From Clostridium putrefaciens (GTDB lineage: Bacteria; Bacillota; Clostridia; Clostridiales; Clostridiaceae), in assembly GCF_900461105.1 (NCBI RefSeq), contig NZ_UFWZ01000001.1, forward strand, positions 1,178,001 through 1,242,000: a DNA stretch of 64,000 nt, given 5' to 3'. Both the position numbers and the translations under genes were made by a program. This document shows, in pieces, positions 44,848 through 53,966 of this stretch; the first letter of the stretch is position 1, and the number at the start of each line of letters is the position of its first letter. The notes beneath the pieces were generated by a model. That model made no database searches. It saw only the letters and a program-made list of their open reading frames with translations, and was not told where the DNA came from.

Positions 44848-45642
44848 ATGAAAAAGAAATTAAGTATCTTAGCATTTGTAATTTTAATTAGTGTAGGTGG
44901 AATGATCTTTTCAAAATCTTTTACAAAGCAAGAACAATTAAAATTAAGTACTAAGGGTTTAGATAATACTAGAATATCTGAGGTTGAAGAATCTAAAGAT
45001 AACCCTATTTTAGATGATGATAAAAATGTTGCTGCAACAGAAGAAGAAAAGGGTAACGAAAAATTAAAAGAAAATAAAGAAGAATCAAAAGAAAATAAAG
45101 AAAATAAAGAACAATTAAAAGAAGATAAAGATAAATATAAAACAAAAGAAAATAAAGAAACTATAAATGAGAAGGACAGTATAGAAAATAAAAAATCACA
45201 GTCTGAAACAAAGATTTCAGAGCCTACAAAAGAATCAAAAGGTGATACACAAAGTAGTGAAAGCAAAAACAATGAAGTAAAGACTGAAACTAAAAATAAC
45301 ACTACTGTAAACCCAAAGGAACCAGAAAGAAAACAAGAACCTAATGTAAGTATAGTTAATGGTATAACTGGAAATGTTATAGTTTCTGAATATATGAACA
45401 TTGAGGGAAAGAGTGCATATGATGTTACTTTAGAGATTTTAGAAAAAAATAAAATAAATAAAAGAATAAAGTCAGGATACTTTGCTAGTATGGCAGGACT
45501 TGAAGAAAGAAAACCAGAAAAGACTAGTGGATGGTGTTATTACGTTAATGGTGTTAAACCAGGTATAGGATCATTATCCTATACTTTGAAAAAAGGTGAC
45601 AAGTTAGTGTGGAAATTCCTTTTAGATGGAATCAACAATTAA
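44848..45642 (+). CDS. Exported DUF4430 (transcobalamin-like) protein with charged linker
   Basis: 264 residues. A single N-terminal hydrophobic segment (KKKLSILAFVILISVGGMIF) serves as signal or membrane anchor; there is no lipobox cysteine. Residues about 45-165 are a low-complexity Lys/Glu/Asn linker. Residues about 172-262 are a DUF4430 domain with KTSGWCYYVNGVKPGIGSLS and YTLKKGDKLVWKFLLDG, very close in pattern to the beta domain of transcobalamin. Last gene of the B12 operon, 16 bases after the anchored protein. It may hold or pass cobalamin near the membrane, by inference. Confidence 0.8.
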   Translation: MKKKLSILAFVILISVGGMIFSKSFTKQEQLKLSTKGLDNTRISEVEESKDNPILDDDKNVAATEEEKGNEKLKENKEESKENKENKEQLKEDKDKYKTKENKETINEKDSIENKKSQSETKISEPTKESKGDTQSSESKNNEVKTETKNNTTVNPKEPERKQEPNVSIVNGITGNVIVSEYMNIEGKSAYDVTLEILEKNKINKRIKSGYFASMAGLEERKPEKTSGWCYYVNGVKPGIGSLSYTLKKGDKLVWKFLLDGINN

Positions 45643-45732
45643 CTAAGTTATAATGTGATGGATATTAGAAAGCAGGGGAGATAAGAGGTAAATAAAGACA
45701 GTTAAATAATATACTTAAATATTAAAAGGTAT

Positions 45733-45782
45733 AAAAAAAGATTGAGCTAGAATACATTATTCAAGCTCAATCTTTTTATTTT
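45733..45782. terminator. Bidirectional terminator
   Basis: AAAAAGATTGAGCT (from about 45736) pairs with AGCTCAATCTTTTT; ends the B12 operon and the convergent CapA-like/MurT/GatD operon. Confidence 0.85.
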
Positions 45783-46504
45783 TTTAGATAGGTTTTTATA
45801 ATATGATCTTTCGCTTTTAACTCTAAATCATCATCTAAAGGAGATAATGTTATATCTTCTTTATACTTATTTTCTAAGGCGGTTAAAATAAGCCTATCTG
45901 CAAGTTCAGGATTTTTAGAAAGTAAAGAACCATGAAAATAAGTACAAAAGGTGTTTTTATAGATGCACCCTTCATTGCCATCCTCACCGTTATTACCAAA
46001 GCCTTCTAGACATTTACCTAAAGGTTGTAAATCACCTATATAAGTTCTTCCAGAGTGATTCTCAAAGCCTACATAGGTTTCGTTAAAGGTTTCATTTTTT
46101 ATTATAGTATTACCTATAAATCTAACATCGGAAGCTTCGCTATAAATATCTAATAAAGACAGACCCTCTAATTTAGTGCCAGAACCTGTGGTGTAATATC
46201 TACCAAGTAGTTGGTAGCCACCACAAATAGCTAAAAGTACATTACCGTCTTCAATATACTTAGATAAAGGATCCTTTTTATATTTAATTAGGTCGTTAGA
46301 TACAATTGACTGTTCATAATCCTGTCCACCACCAAAAAATACGATATCGTATTTTAGAGGATCAAATTCATCTCCTAAAGATACATTATAAGTATTTACA
46401 GTTATATTTCTATTTGATGCTCTGTATTTTAATATATCAATGTTTCCAACATCTCCATAAACATTTAAAAGATCAGGATATAAGTGACATATATTAAGTT
46501 CCAT
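45776..46504 (-). CDS. gatD: Lipid II isoglutaminyl synthase, glutaminase subunit
   Basis: A 242-residue class-I-type glutamine amidotransferase of the CobB/CobQ-like group. The nucleophilic cysteine is in LLAICGGYQLLGRYY near residue 94 and the histidine in TYFHGSLLSKNPEL near residue 190. GatD supplies ammonia to MurT for amidation of the stem-peptide D-glutamate on lipid II. The start MELNICHLYPDLLNVYGDVG is typical. It follows murT by 18 bases. Confidence 0.92.
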   Translation of the reverse strand: MELNICHLYPDLLNVYGDVGNIDILKYRASNRNITVNTYNVSLGDEFDPLKYDIVFFGGGQDYEQSIVSNDLIKYKKDPLSKYIEDGNVLLAICGGYQLLGRYYTTGSGTKLEGLSLLDIYSEASDVRFIGNTIIKNETFNETYVGFENHSGRTYIGDLQPLGKCLEGFGNNGEDGNEGCIYKNTFCTYFHGSLLSKNPELADRLILTALENKYKEDITLSPLDDDLELKAKDHIIKTYLKK

Positions 46505-46522
46505 ATTATAATCTCCTTTACT

Positions 46523-47890
46523 TTACCAAAGTTTTTTTAGGTATCCTTTTGAATTTAGGTGTTTTCTAAAATTAATCATAGCGGTATAGGTAGTTAGTAC
46601 ATATACCTTATTAGACTGACATCCTATTATATTATTTAATACTTCATCATCGCTAGCACTTAATTTAAAATTATTTTTATTTAAACCGCTAATTTTTAGT
46701 CTTACTGCCATATCATATTTACGATATCCGCCAATTATAACATCGCAAATAGGAAGGTTATTTAGCTTATCAAAGCTCACATCCCAAATCCAAGAAACAT
46801 CTCTTCCGTCTGCATAGTTATCATTTAACAAAAATGCTATAGACATTGAATCTTTACTTAGCGATAAGGTATCTATTGCTTGGTTATATCCTGCAGGATT
46901 TTTAACTAAGATTATATTGACCTCTTTGCCATCTATATCAATAGATTCTTGTCTTCCAAAACTTGCATCTTGCTTTAATAAAGAAGTAGAAATTATAGAA
47001 TCTTCAATATTAAAAAACTTTGCTATAGAATAGGCGCACAAAGCATTATATATATTATATGTTCCAGATTGAGGCATAAAGAACTCTGTATTATTTATAA
47101 TAAAAGAGGAACCCTTAGACGTTAAAGTAATAACTTCATCTATATGATAATCTAAAAGAGGCTTTTTATAACCACAATTATCACAAAAAAAGTCACCTAA
47201 GTGATTATAGGTTATAAAATTATATTTGTAGGGAGATTTACATACTGTGCAAAATTTTGCATCAGCATTTAACTCAATAGTTTTATCGCCTAAGTTAAAG
47301 TTGTTAAAGCCATAGTATCTTAAAGGGTTTGGTACTGATAGATTGCCTAGAAGTGATTCATCACCATTTAATATTAAAGTTGAGTCAGGAGATTTTTTTA
47401 TTCCTTCTAGAATTTTTTCTAAGGTTATGTAAACTTCACCATATCTATCTAATTGATCTCTGAAAAGGTTAGTTATGCTTATTACTTCAGGATTAATATA
47501 TTCCGTTATAAACTTAACGTTAGCCTCATCAACCTCTAGAATCGCCACTTTATCTTTTGTAGAATCTGTTTTAAAAAACTTAAAATTATCTAAAAAGCAA
47601 GATACAATTCCAGGGAACATATTTGCACCGGTATTATTAGTTATAACCTCATAACCTTGCTGTTTGAATATATTTACAGTGGCGCTTGTGGTAGTGGTTT
47701 TACCGTTGGTACCTGTTATGATTATGGTTTTATAACCCTTGCTTATGACCTTTAATATATCTTTATCCAATTTTAATGCTACTTTACCTGGAAAGTTACT
47801 ACCACCTTGCAAAAAACTTTTAGATATTTTTAAGATTAGTTTAGATGTAATTATGCTGAAAAAAGATTTTATATTTATTTTAGACACCAC
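46523..47890 (-). CDS. murT: Lipid II isoglutaminyl synthase, Mur-ligase subunit
   Basis: A 455-residue Mur-ligase-like protein. The ATP-binding loop is TGTNGKTTTTS (about residue 59), and a zinc-ribbon insertion typical of MurT is present (CTVCKSPYKY, CDNCGY, about residues 205-240). The N-terminus FLQGGSNFPGKVALKL fits the family. Start is GTG (47890 or 47887) with a weak ribosome site, so the exact start is uncertain. With GatD it converts D-Glu to D-isoglutamine in peptidoglycan. Confidence 0.9.
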   Translation of the reverse strand: MVSKINIKSFFSIITSKLILKISKSFLQGGSNFPGKVALKLDKDILKVISKGYKTIIITGTNGKTTTTSATVNIFKQQGYEVITNNTGANMFPGIVSCFLDNFKFFKTDSTKDKVAILEVDEANVKFITEYINPEVISITNLFRDQLDRYGEVYITLEKILEGIKKSPDSTLILNGDESLLGNLSVPNPLRYYGFNNFNLGDKTIELNADAKFCTVCKSPYKYNFITYNHLGDFFCDNCGYKKPLLDYHIDEVITLTSKGSSFIINNTEFFMPQSGTYNIYNALCAYSIAKFFNIEDSIISTSLLKQDASFGRQESIDIDGKEVNIILVKNPAGYNQAIDTLSLSKDSMSIAFLLNDNYADGRDVSWIWDVSFDKLNNLPICDVIIGGYRKYDMAVRLKISGLNKNNFKLSASDDEVLNNIIGCQSNKVYVLTTYTAMINFRKHLNSKGYLKKLW

Positions 47891-47966
47891 CTTGAAAGAA
47901 TATGTAGCTCTTAGCTTATCATTAATTAATACCCATTTACATAAAGATAAGTTAATCTACTATTTT

Positions 47967-49049
47967 TTATTTTGTATTTAAAGAATTAATGTTTATAAAG
48001 TTAAATTTATCACTTAAAGGGAAACTTAAGTTTGTACTATTTTTATTTAATAGCTCAATAAGTGGTTTACCTTGATTCTTGTCACATAATTGTGGAATAT
48101 ACATGTTATGAGACAACTCGTAATTTAATTTAAAAGGCCACACCTTAATACCAATAGAAACAAGACTTTTCTCAGAAAAAGCTATGCTAAGTTGATACAA
48201 AGGGAGTGGGTATATTTCTTCTTCCTTAGACATTAAAGGAGGTAACCCTTTAATTATAAACTTATTTTTATATTGGTCTACAGAGTAGTTTGTACTATCT
48301 AAATACATTACTATATCTGCACCAGATTTTATAAGAGAATGGCTTATTTTATTACTTTCCTTAATGTTCTCTTTTGGAGCTTTACTAACTAGAATTAAAA
48401 AGGTATCTTTAGATTTTAATTCATAGATATCTTCTTTTAAGGTTAACAAGGAATCATTATCCATAAGTGATTCATCATACTCAAAAAACACTATATTTAT
48501 ACCTTTTACATTAAGATTCAGGGCATTGTAAATGTTAAAGGCATTTGAATATTTTAAATAATCTAAGTTAGCATTTCCCTCGGTATTTGATAAATTAAGA
48601 ACCTCTAAAGAAGAATTAACACTGTTTATAAAAGGCTCCTCAGCTTTTAAGGGACTATTTTTGTTAAGGGATAAGAAGGTAACTGTATCTTGGTCTACTA
48701 AACTATCTAAATTCATTAAGTACTTTAATTTACCTTTAGATGTAGTGGGGACTGCATCATTACAATTAAGTTTTCCTCCTAAGGTAATAATTATCTCATC
48801 TATATTAGCACCTTTTTTTTTCTGATTATTTAAAGTATTATAGTACGATTTCATATCTATAATGTCACCTTTAATAGAGTATAAAGAATGATTTATAAAG
48901 GTTGATAAAGTATTAAGAGTATTTTCGATACCTAATTTAAATGCAAAGGAAAAGCTTAGGAGTAGAAATAATGTAGTAAAAATAATGATTAATAATTTGA
49001 AGGTATATCCAAAACCACTTGTGCCCTTCTTAGTTGGCTGTGTTCTCAT
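47967..49049 (-). CDS. CapA-like (PGA_cap) membrane protein, probably lacking metal ligands
   Basis: A 360-residue protein with one N-terminal membrane helix (YTFKLLIIIFTTLFLLLSFS) and an outer domain. The order of elements resembles the CapA metallophosphatase-like family: FLSLNKNSPLKAEEPFINSV, VLNLSNTEGNANLDYLKYSN, INIVFFEYDE, then FLILVSKAPKEN and LIKSGADIVMYLDSTNYSVD. At the last two places active CapA proteins have HWG and HPH; here the histidines are replaced, so catalysis is doubtful. It lies 76 bases upstream of murT-gatD in the same direction. Function is unknown, possibly cell-wall related. Confidence 0.55.
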   Translation of the reverse strand: MRTQPTKKGTSGFGYTFKLLIIIFTTLFLLLSFSFAFKLGIENTLNTLSTFINHSLYSIKGDIIDMKSYYNTLNNQKKKGANIDEIIITLGGKLNCNDAVPTTSKGKLKYLMNLDSLVDQDTVTFLSLNKNSPLKAEEPFINSVNSSLEVLNLSNTEGNANLDYLKYSNAFNIYNALNLNVKGINIVFFEYDESLMDNDSLLTLKEDIYELKSKDTFLILVSKAPKENIKESNKISHSLIKSGADIVMYLDSTNYSVDQYKNKFIIKGLPPLMSKEEEIYPLPLYQLSIAFSEKSLVSIGIKVWPFKLNYELSHNMYIPQLCDKNQGKPLIELLNKNSTNLSFPLSDKFNFININSLNTK

Positions 49050-49181
49050 ATCAGTACATCACCTTTTTTATTTTATAATTTTCTTATATTAGTATATCAT
49101 AGTAAATCCATGAATTGAAAGCTAAAAAAAATTAGCATTTACCTTGTATATTCAAATATACTCCAAAGGAGTGATAATATA

Positions 49182-49307
49182 GTGTTTATTAAAGAAGCTT
49201 ACTATGATAAAATTAAATTAGTACGAGTTGTATATATGTATCTAACAAAACCTTATAATATCTATTTTGAAAAAGCATGCCTTTATTATTTAAAAGTTAT
49301 AGTATAG
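49182..49307 (+). CDS. Possible 41-residue peptide
   Basis: GTG at 49182 lies about 10 bases after AAAGGAGTG and opens a frame of 41 residues (VFIKEAYYDKIKLVRVVYMY, then LTKPYNIYFEKACLYYLKVIV). It is basic and tyrosine-rich, with no recognisable domain. It may be a leader peptide or a chance frame upstream of the ABC transporter genes. Confidence 0.3.
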   Translation: MFIKEAYYDKIKLVRVVYMYLTKPYNIYFEKACLYYLKVIV

Positions 49308-49351
49308 ATTTTTAAAAGCTTAATATGAATTCTGTTATATAGGAGGGTAAA

Positions 49352-50332
49352 ATGGAAATTTCATTAAATAGTGTATCAAAAGAATATAGAATAATTGAAA
49401 AAGGGGACTCTCTGTTTAAAAGAAAGAAAAGAAGTATTCATGCACTTAATGATATCTCTTTTTCTATAAAATCAGGTGAAATCTGTGGATTAATAGGACT
49501 TAATGGAGCAGGGAAATCCACATTAACAAAGATATTATGCGGAGTATTGTCAGAAACCAGTGGCGAAATTAAATTAACTTTGGATGGTAAAGAAGTTATA
49601 GGTGAAGAATTTAAAAAAAATATGAGCGTTATATTTGGACATAGAGGACAGCTATGGGATAATCTGCAGGTGGCAGATTCTTATGAAATTATCAGTAGAA
49701 TATACGATATACCTAGGGACGAATTTCAAGAAAGATTAAGATGGCTAGATCAAATGTTAGAGTTAAATGATTTATTATATAGACCAGCGAGGCAATTAAG
49801 TCTTGGACAGAGAATGAAATGTGAAGTAGCTGGTAATTTATTATGTATGCCAAAATTGTTATTATTAGACGAGCCAACTATTGGACTCGACATTTTAACT
49901 AAAGAAAATATATTTAATACTATTCTAGAGATCCATAAAGAGATTGAGAATACTATTATCTTTACATCTCACGATTTAAAGGATGTGGGAAATTTATGTA
50001 ATCGGATATTGATTTTAAATAAAGGGAAATTAATTTTTGATGATTCAATAAGTACGCTTTATGAAACCTATGCAAATGAATATATAATAACATTAAAATC
50101 TCCTAACAAATTATTGAGCATAGATGAGTTAGGGAGAATGTTAGGTGATTACCAAAAGAATATCAAACATATAGAATATAAAGAGAATTGTTTATTAATA
50201 TATTTTAATAAAGAAGATAATTCAATACCTTTTAAAATTATGGAATTATTAGATAAGGAATTGGCACCTAATAATTTCAATTTATCAACTACAAACTTTG
50301 AACAAATAATTCTAAATATATATGAAGGGTAA
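49352..50332 (+). CDS. ABC transporter ATP-binding protein
   Basis: A 326-residue ATPase of the ABC-2 exporter class. Walker A GLNGAGKST near residue 52, Q-loop region VIFGHRGQLWDN, signature LSLGQRMKCEVAG, Walker B LLLLDEPTIGLD and the switch histidine in FTSHDLKD are all present. The GHRGQLWD Q-loop is typical of ATPases paired with ABC-2_6/DUF990-type permeases, as here. First of three overlapping genes. Substrate unknown. Confidence 0.9.
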   Translation: MEISLNSVSKEYRIIEKGDSLFKRKKRSIHALNDISFSIKSGEICGLIGLNGAGKSTLTKILCGVLSETSGEIKLTLDGKEVIGEEFKKNMSVIFGHRGQLWDNLQVADSYEIISRIYDIPRDEFQERLRWLDQMLELNDLLYRPARQLSLGQRMKCEVAGNLLCMPKLLLLDEPTIGLDILTKENIFNTILEIHKEIENTIIFTSHDLKDVGNLCNRILILNKGKLIFDDSISTLYETYANEYIITLKSPNKLLSIDELGRMLGDYQKNIKHIEYKENCLLIYFNKEDNSIPFKIMELLDKELAPNNFNLSTTNFEQIILNIYEG

Positions 50333-50342
50333 GTATAATAAA

Positions 50343-51125
50343 ATGAATACTTTTAAAAAATATGCAATATGGATAAAGATGGGCTCAAAGATTCAATTTC
50401 ATGATATTGGAATAATATTTGATCTGATAGTAATGGTTGTATTTAGGTATATATTTTTAAGTTTTCTTTGGAGTAGTATTTTTAAATATAATGAAATAGC
50501 TAATTGGACTATGAATAGTTATAAGATTTATATAGGTTCAAGTGTATTTTTATCATGTTTAATATCATATCCAAATATTTATTTTATGAGTTTAGATATG
50601 AGAAGCGGAAATATTATAAATTATTTAATAAAACCAACATACTACCCTTACCATGTGATTTACAAAAATATAGGTATAGCAGCAAGTAATGTATTGATAT
50701 TAGCGCCTGTTTTTATTGTTTATTTATCTTTTTCAAATACAAATATAACAGCAGAGAACTTATTTTGGTTTGTTTTATTAGCTATTATGGGAGTTTTTAC
50801 TTATATACTATTTGATATATTAATGGGGCTATTAACTTTTTGGTTTGAGAATAGCTGGGGACTTAACATTGTAAAGCAATCCATTCTCACCTTTTTTTCA
50901 GGAAGTATGTTTCCTCTAGACTTTCTTCCAAAACAATTAAATGATATTTTAAAATATAGTCCTTTCCCAGGAATTATTTATAGACCTACCACTATTTTAA
51001 TTAATGGCAGTTATAATAATCTATTTTCCTTATTTTTACAAATAGCTTGGATTTTAATATTTCTTATACTAATTAGAGTAATTTTTAGAAGTTGTGAGAA
51101 AGATGTGATAATATATGGGGGTTAA
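50343..51125 (+). CDS. ABC-2 family permease
   Basis: ATG 50343 follows GAAGGGTAAG, 10 bases after the ATPase stop; 260 residues. About six membrane helices; the start KKYAIWIKMGSKIQFHDIGI and the segment LIKPTYYPYHVIYKNIG (cf. L.KP..y) match the ABC-2_6 type, including the late FSGSMFPLDFLPKQLNDILK-like conserved loop. Forms a heterodimeric channel with the next gene. Confidence 0.85.
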   Translation: MNTFKKYAIWIKMGSKIQFHDIGIIFDLIVMVVFRYIFLSFLWSSIFKYNEIANWTMNSYKIYIGSSVFLSCLISYPNIYFMSLDMRSGNIINYLIKPTYYPYHVIYKNIGIAASNVLILAPVFIVYLSFSNTNITAENLFWFVLLAIMGVFTYILFDILMGLLTFWFENSWGLNIVKQSILTFFSGSMFPLDFLPKQLNDILKYSPFPGIIYRPTTILINGSYNNLFSLFLQIAWILIFLILIRVIFRSCEKDVIIYGG

Positions 51126-51915
51126 AAAAGTATTATATAATATAAGAATAGTATTTGCTTTAGTTAAATATAATTTTAAGAATTTAACTAATTATAGAAA
51201 GGATTTCTTGATTGGACTTTTTATGGTTATAATAAACATGGCAATTAGCTTATCTTATATAGAAATTCTTTATAATAACATAACTAATATAGCTAATTGG
51301 AGTAAGTATGAGATAATGCTAATATACGCCATAGCTTCTTTAAACATGTCTATATATAGTATCTTATATGGAAACTATAGGAACTTAAAAAGATACATTT
51401 TTAATGGAGAATTAGAAATGATGCTAACAAAACCATTAGATATTGTTCTACATTTAAGAATGAGAGAAGTTAGTATACAACCACTTGTGAATATCATAGT
51501 TTATATAACTTTATTCTTTTTTTGTCTAAAAGAGCTTAATAAAAGTATTACTTTTATTATATTATTAAAGATGGTGGGGTTGTCTATTTTAGGAGTTTTA
51601 TTCATAGCTTCAATTGCATTGACTTCGCTTAGTGTATTATTCTATACAAGATATACATATACCCCATATGATTCTATAATGACTACATTAGATTTAACGA
51701 ACTATCCAATAAATATTTTCCCGGAAGTAGTTAAAAATATGGTTATGACAGTTTTCCCTATTGTCTTAATAGGATACTTACCAGCTAACACCATATTATT
51801 AAAAGATAATGTAGTTATTAATAATATAGTAATTATTATCATATTAATATATTATTTTATATCAAAACTAATATTTAAAACTTCAATAAAAAGATATGAT
51901 GGATTAGGTAATTAA
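51115..51915 (+). CDS. ABC-2 family permease, second subunit
   Basis: A 266-residue permease overlapping the previous gene by 11 bases. Six membrane helices and the DUF990-like landmarks (NLTNYRKDFLIGLFMVIINM, GELEMMLTKPLDIVLHLRMR, FPEVVKN). With the upstream ATPase and permease it makes a three-gene exporter. The substrate is not predictable from sequence. Confidence 0.85.
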   Translation: MGVKKVLYNIRIVFALVKYNFKNLTNYRKDFLIGLFMVIINMAISLSYIEILYNNITNIANWSKYEIMLIYAIASLNMSIYSILYGNYRNLKRYIFNGELEMMLTKPLDIVLHLRMREVSIQPLVNIIVYITLFFFCLKELNKSITFIILLKMVGLSILGVLFIASIALTSLSVLFYTRYTYTPYDSIMTTLDLTNYPINIFPEVVKNMVMTVFPIVLIGYLPANTILLKDNVVINNIVIIIILIYYFISKLIFKTSIKRYDGLGN

Positions 51916-51939
51916 GAGAGTGAATAAAACATTATATTT

Positions 51940-52120
51940 GATGTAAGCACTGTGCTTCAAATAGTTACTCTGAAGTTTTGTATTAAAGTCAGATTCAAGT
52001 GTTTATTTTCACGTAATCCTGTGTTTAAGTAGTCCATAGTGATTATTCTCCGTGTATGTTTTTCTTTAGCGATTAAATCATAACACAGGATAATCCACTA
52101 TGGATTTTTTCTTTTTTAGC
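51940..52120 (+). ncRNA. Candidate structured RNA with interleaved stems and a terminator
   Basis: Inside the 405-bp gap before pckA. ATCCTGTGTT (52016-52025) is complementary to AACACAGGAT (52082-52091), and TCCATAGTGATTAT (52033-52046) to ATAATCCACTATGGA (52090-52104) with one bulge. The two stems interleave, so they form either an H-type pseudoknot or two competing folds. The second stem is followed at once by TTTTTTCTTTTTT, as in a terminator. Upstream there are two small hairpins (AAGCACTGTGCTT at 51946-51958; CTTCA/TGAAG at 51956-51975). It matches no RNA family that I recognise. Confidence 0.45.
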
Positions 52121-52193
52121 ATAATTGAAAGAGATTTCACTATATAATTATTTTATATAATATAAAGAATATACTAATTAATGAAAAGGGTAT

Positions 52194-52219
52194 CCTAATG
52201 AAGGGATAAATTCATTAGG
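52194..52219. repeat. Inverted repeat upstream of pckA
   Basis: CCTAATGAA and TTCATTAGG around an 8-base loop, about 35 bases before the predicted -35. It may be an operator for a repressor or the end of upstream transcripts. Confidence 0.4.
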
Positions 52220-52251
52220 GCAATATATAAAATATAAAAACAAAATATTTA

Positions 52252-52280
52252 TTGCAAAAGACAAACTATTGTGTGATAAT
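52252..52280 (+). promoter_or_regulatory. Predicted pckA promoter
   Basis: TTGCAA (-35) and GATAAT (-10, preceded by GT) with a 17-base spacer, giving a leader of about 35 bases before the pckA start. Confidence 0.5.
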
Positions 52281-52320
52281 TTTATTATAAAGAGTATTAT
52301 ATATTATAGGGGGAATAAAG

Positions 52321-53895
52321 ATGGGATCAAGCAGCCTAGAATATTTAAATTTAAAAGTAAAACATTCATATGAGAATTTGCCAGGGGCAAAGCTTATAGA
52401 AGATGCCTTAAAAAATGGAGAAGGATGTCTTTCTAAAAGTGGAGCATTAGTTGTTGAAACTGGCAAATATACAGGTCGTTCACCTAAAGATAGGTTTATA
52501 GTAAGACAAAAGAGCATTGAAGATAAAGTAAACTGGGGAGACACAAATATCCCTATAAATGAAGACGTTTTCGACAATCTTTATAAAAAAGTTTTAGATT
52601 ACTTAGAAGATAAAGATGCCTACATTTTTGATGGCTTTGTAGGAGCAGAAGAAAAGTACAAGCTATCTGTAAAGGCAATATGTGAATATGCATCTCAGGC
52701 ACTTTTTGCAAGCCAATTATTTAGAAGATATGATAGTTATGATAAAGAATTTTTAGATAAGCCTGATTTTACAGTAATTTCAGCTCCAGGATTTAAAGCT
52801 GATGGCAAAAAAGATGGAATAAACTCAGAAGCTTTCATATTGGTGAATTTTGATAAAAAGATAGTTTTGATAGGTGGAACTCAATATTCAGGAGAAATCA
52901 AAAAGTCCATGTTTTCTGTTATGAATTTCTTATTACCTTTAAAGGGAGTATTCCCAATGCATTGTTCTGCTAATGTAGGAGAAGATGAAGACGTAGCAAT
53001 ATTTTTTGGACTATCAGGAACAGGAAAGACTACTTTATCCACAGATCCTAAAAGAAAACTTATAGGAGATGACGAGCATGGTTGGTGGGATGAGGGAGTT
53101 TTCAATTTTGAAGGTGGTTGCTATGCAAAAACCATTAGCTTAGATAAAGATAAAGAAAAAGATATATATGAAGCTATAAGATTTGGAGCTTTATTGGAAA
53201 ATGTTGTTTTAGATGAAAATAGAATCCCAAATTATGATGACGATAGCCTTACAGAAAATACTAGAGCAGCTTATAACCTAAGCCATATTGATAATATACA
53301 ACCAGGTGGTAAGGGTAAAAACCCTAATACTATTATATTTTTAACAGCAGATGCCTTTGGTGTATTGCCTCCAATTTCAAAGTTATCTAAAGAGGCCGCT
53401 ATGTATCACTTTATGTCAGGATATACAAGTAAGCTAGCTGGTACAGAAAGAGGAATTAAAGAACCACAAGCTACATTTTCTGCATGCTTTGGAGAACCTT
53501 TTATGTTAATGAATCCAGCAGTATATGCTAAACTTTTAGGAGAAAGAATAGATAGAAACGAAGTAGATGTATACCTTATTAACACTGGATGGTGTGGGGG
53601 CTCTTATGGAGTAGGTTCTAGAATGAAACTACCATATACAAGAGCTATGGTTACAGCAGCTATAGAGGGTGGATTAAAGGATACTAAGTGGGAAGAACAC
53701 CCAATATTTAAGGTGATGATGCCAAAGAAATGTAAGGGTGTTCCAAGTGAAATATTAAATCCAATAAATTTATGGGAAGACAAAGAAAGTTATAATGAAA
53801 AAGCTATAGAACTTGCTAAAAAGTTTAATAGTAATTTTAAAAAGTTTAAAGAAGTTTCAAGTGATGTAGTAAAAGCAGGTCCTACTATAGAATAA
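52321..53895 (+). CDS. pckA: Phosphoenolpyruvate carboxykinase (ATP)
   Basis: A 524-residue cytoplasmic enzyme interconverting oxaloacetate plus ATP and phosphoenolpyruvate plus CO2. The kinase-1a loop GLSGTGKTTLS lies near residue 235, the metal/oxaloacetate region IGDDEHGWWDEGVFNFEGG follows, and the R-loop GRSPKDRFIV is near residue 60. Length is normal for the ATP type. In a fermentative clostridium it may work in the carboxylating direction. Ribosome site AGGGGGA. Confidence 0.96.
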   Translation: MGSSSLEYLNLKVKHSYENLPGAKLIEDALKNGEGCLSKSGALVVETGKYTGRSPKDRFIVRQKSIEDKVNWGDTNIPINEDVFDNLYKKVLDYLEDKDAYIFDGFVGAEEKYKLSVKAICEYASQALFASQLFRRYDSYDKEFLDKPDFTVISAPGFKADGKKDGINSEAFILVNFDKKIVLIGGTQYSGEIKKSMFSVMNFLLPLKGVFPMHCSANVGEDEDVAIFFGLSGTGKTTLSTDPKRKLIGDDEHGWWDEGVFNFEGGCYAKTISLDKDKEKDIYEAIRFGALLENVVLDENRIPNYDDDSLTENTRAAYNLSHIDNIQPGGKGKNPNTIIFLTADAFGVLPPISKLSKEAAMYHFMSGYTSKLAGTERGIKEPQATFSACFGEPFMLMNPAVYAKLLGERIDRNEVDVYLINTGWCGGSYGVGSRMKLPYTRAMVTAAIEGGLKDTKWEEHPIFKVMMPKKCKGVPSEILNPINLWEDKESYNEKAIELAKKFNSNFKKFKEVSSDVVKAGPTIE

Positions 53896-53928
53896 GATAT
53901 CCGTTAAAGTTAAACATAAAAGTAAGTA

Positions 53929-53966
53929 AGTGTCTCTTCAAATATATTTTGAAGAGACATTTTGTA
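53929..53966 (+). terminator. Terminator after pckA
   Basis: TGTCTCTTCAAA pairs with TTTGAAGAGACA (four-base loop), then TTTTG. Confidence 0.88.

Noticed and set aside
44808-45401. 197-residue Ser/Phe-rich leftward frame
   Set aside because: It is the antisense of the Lys/Glu-rich linker of the DUF4430 protein; the repetitive composition explains its length.
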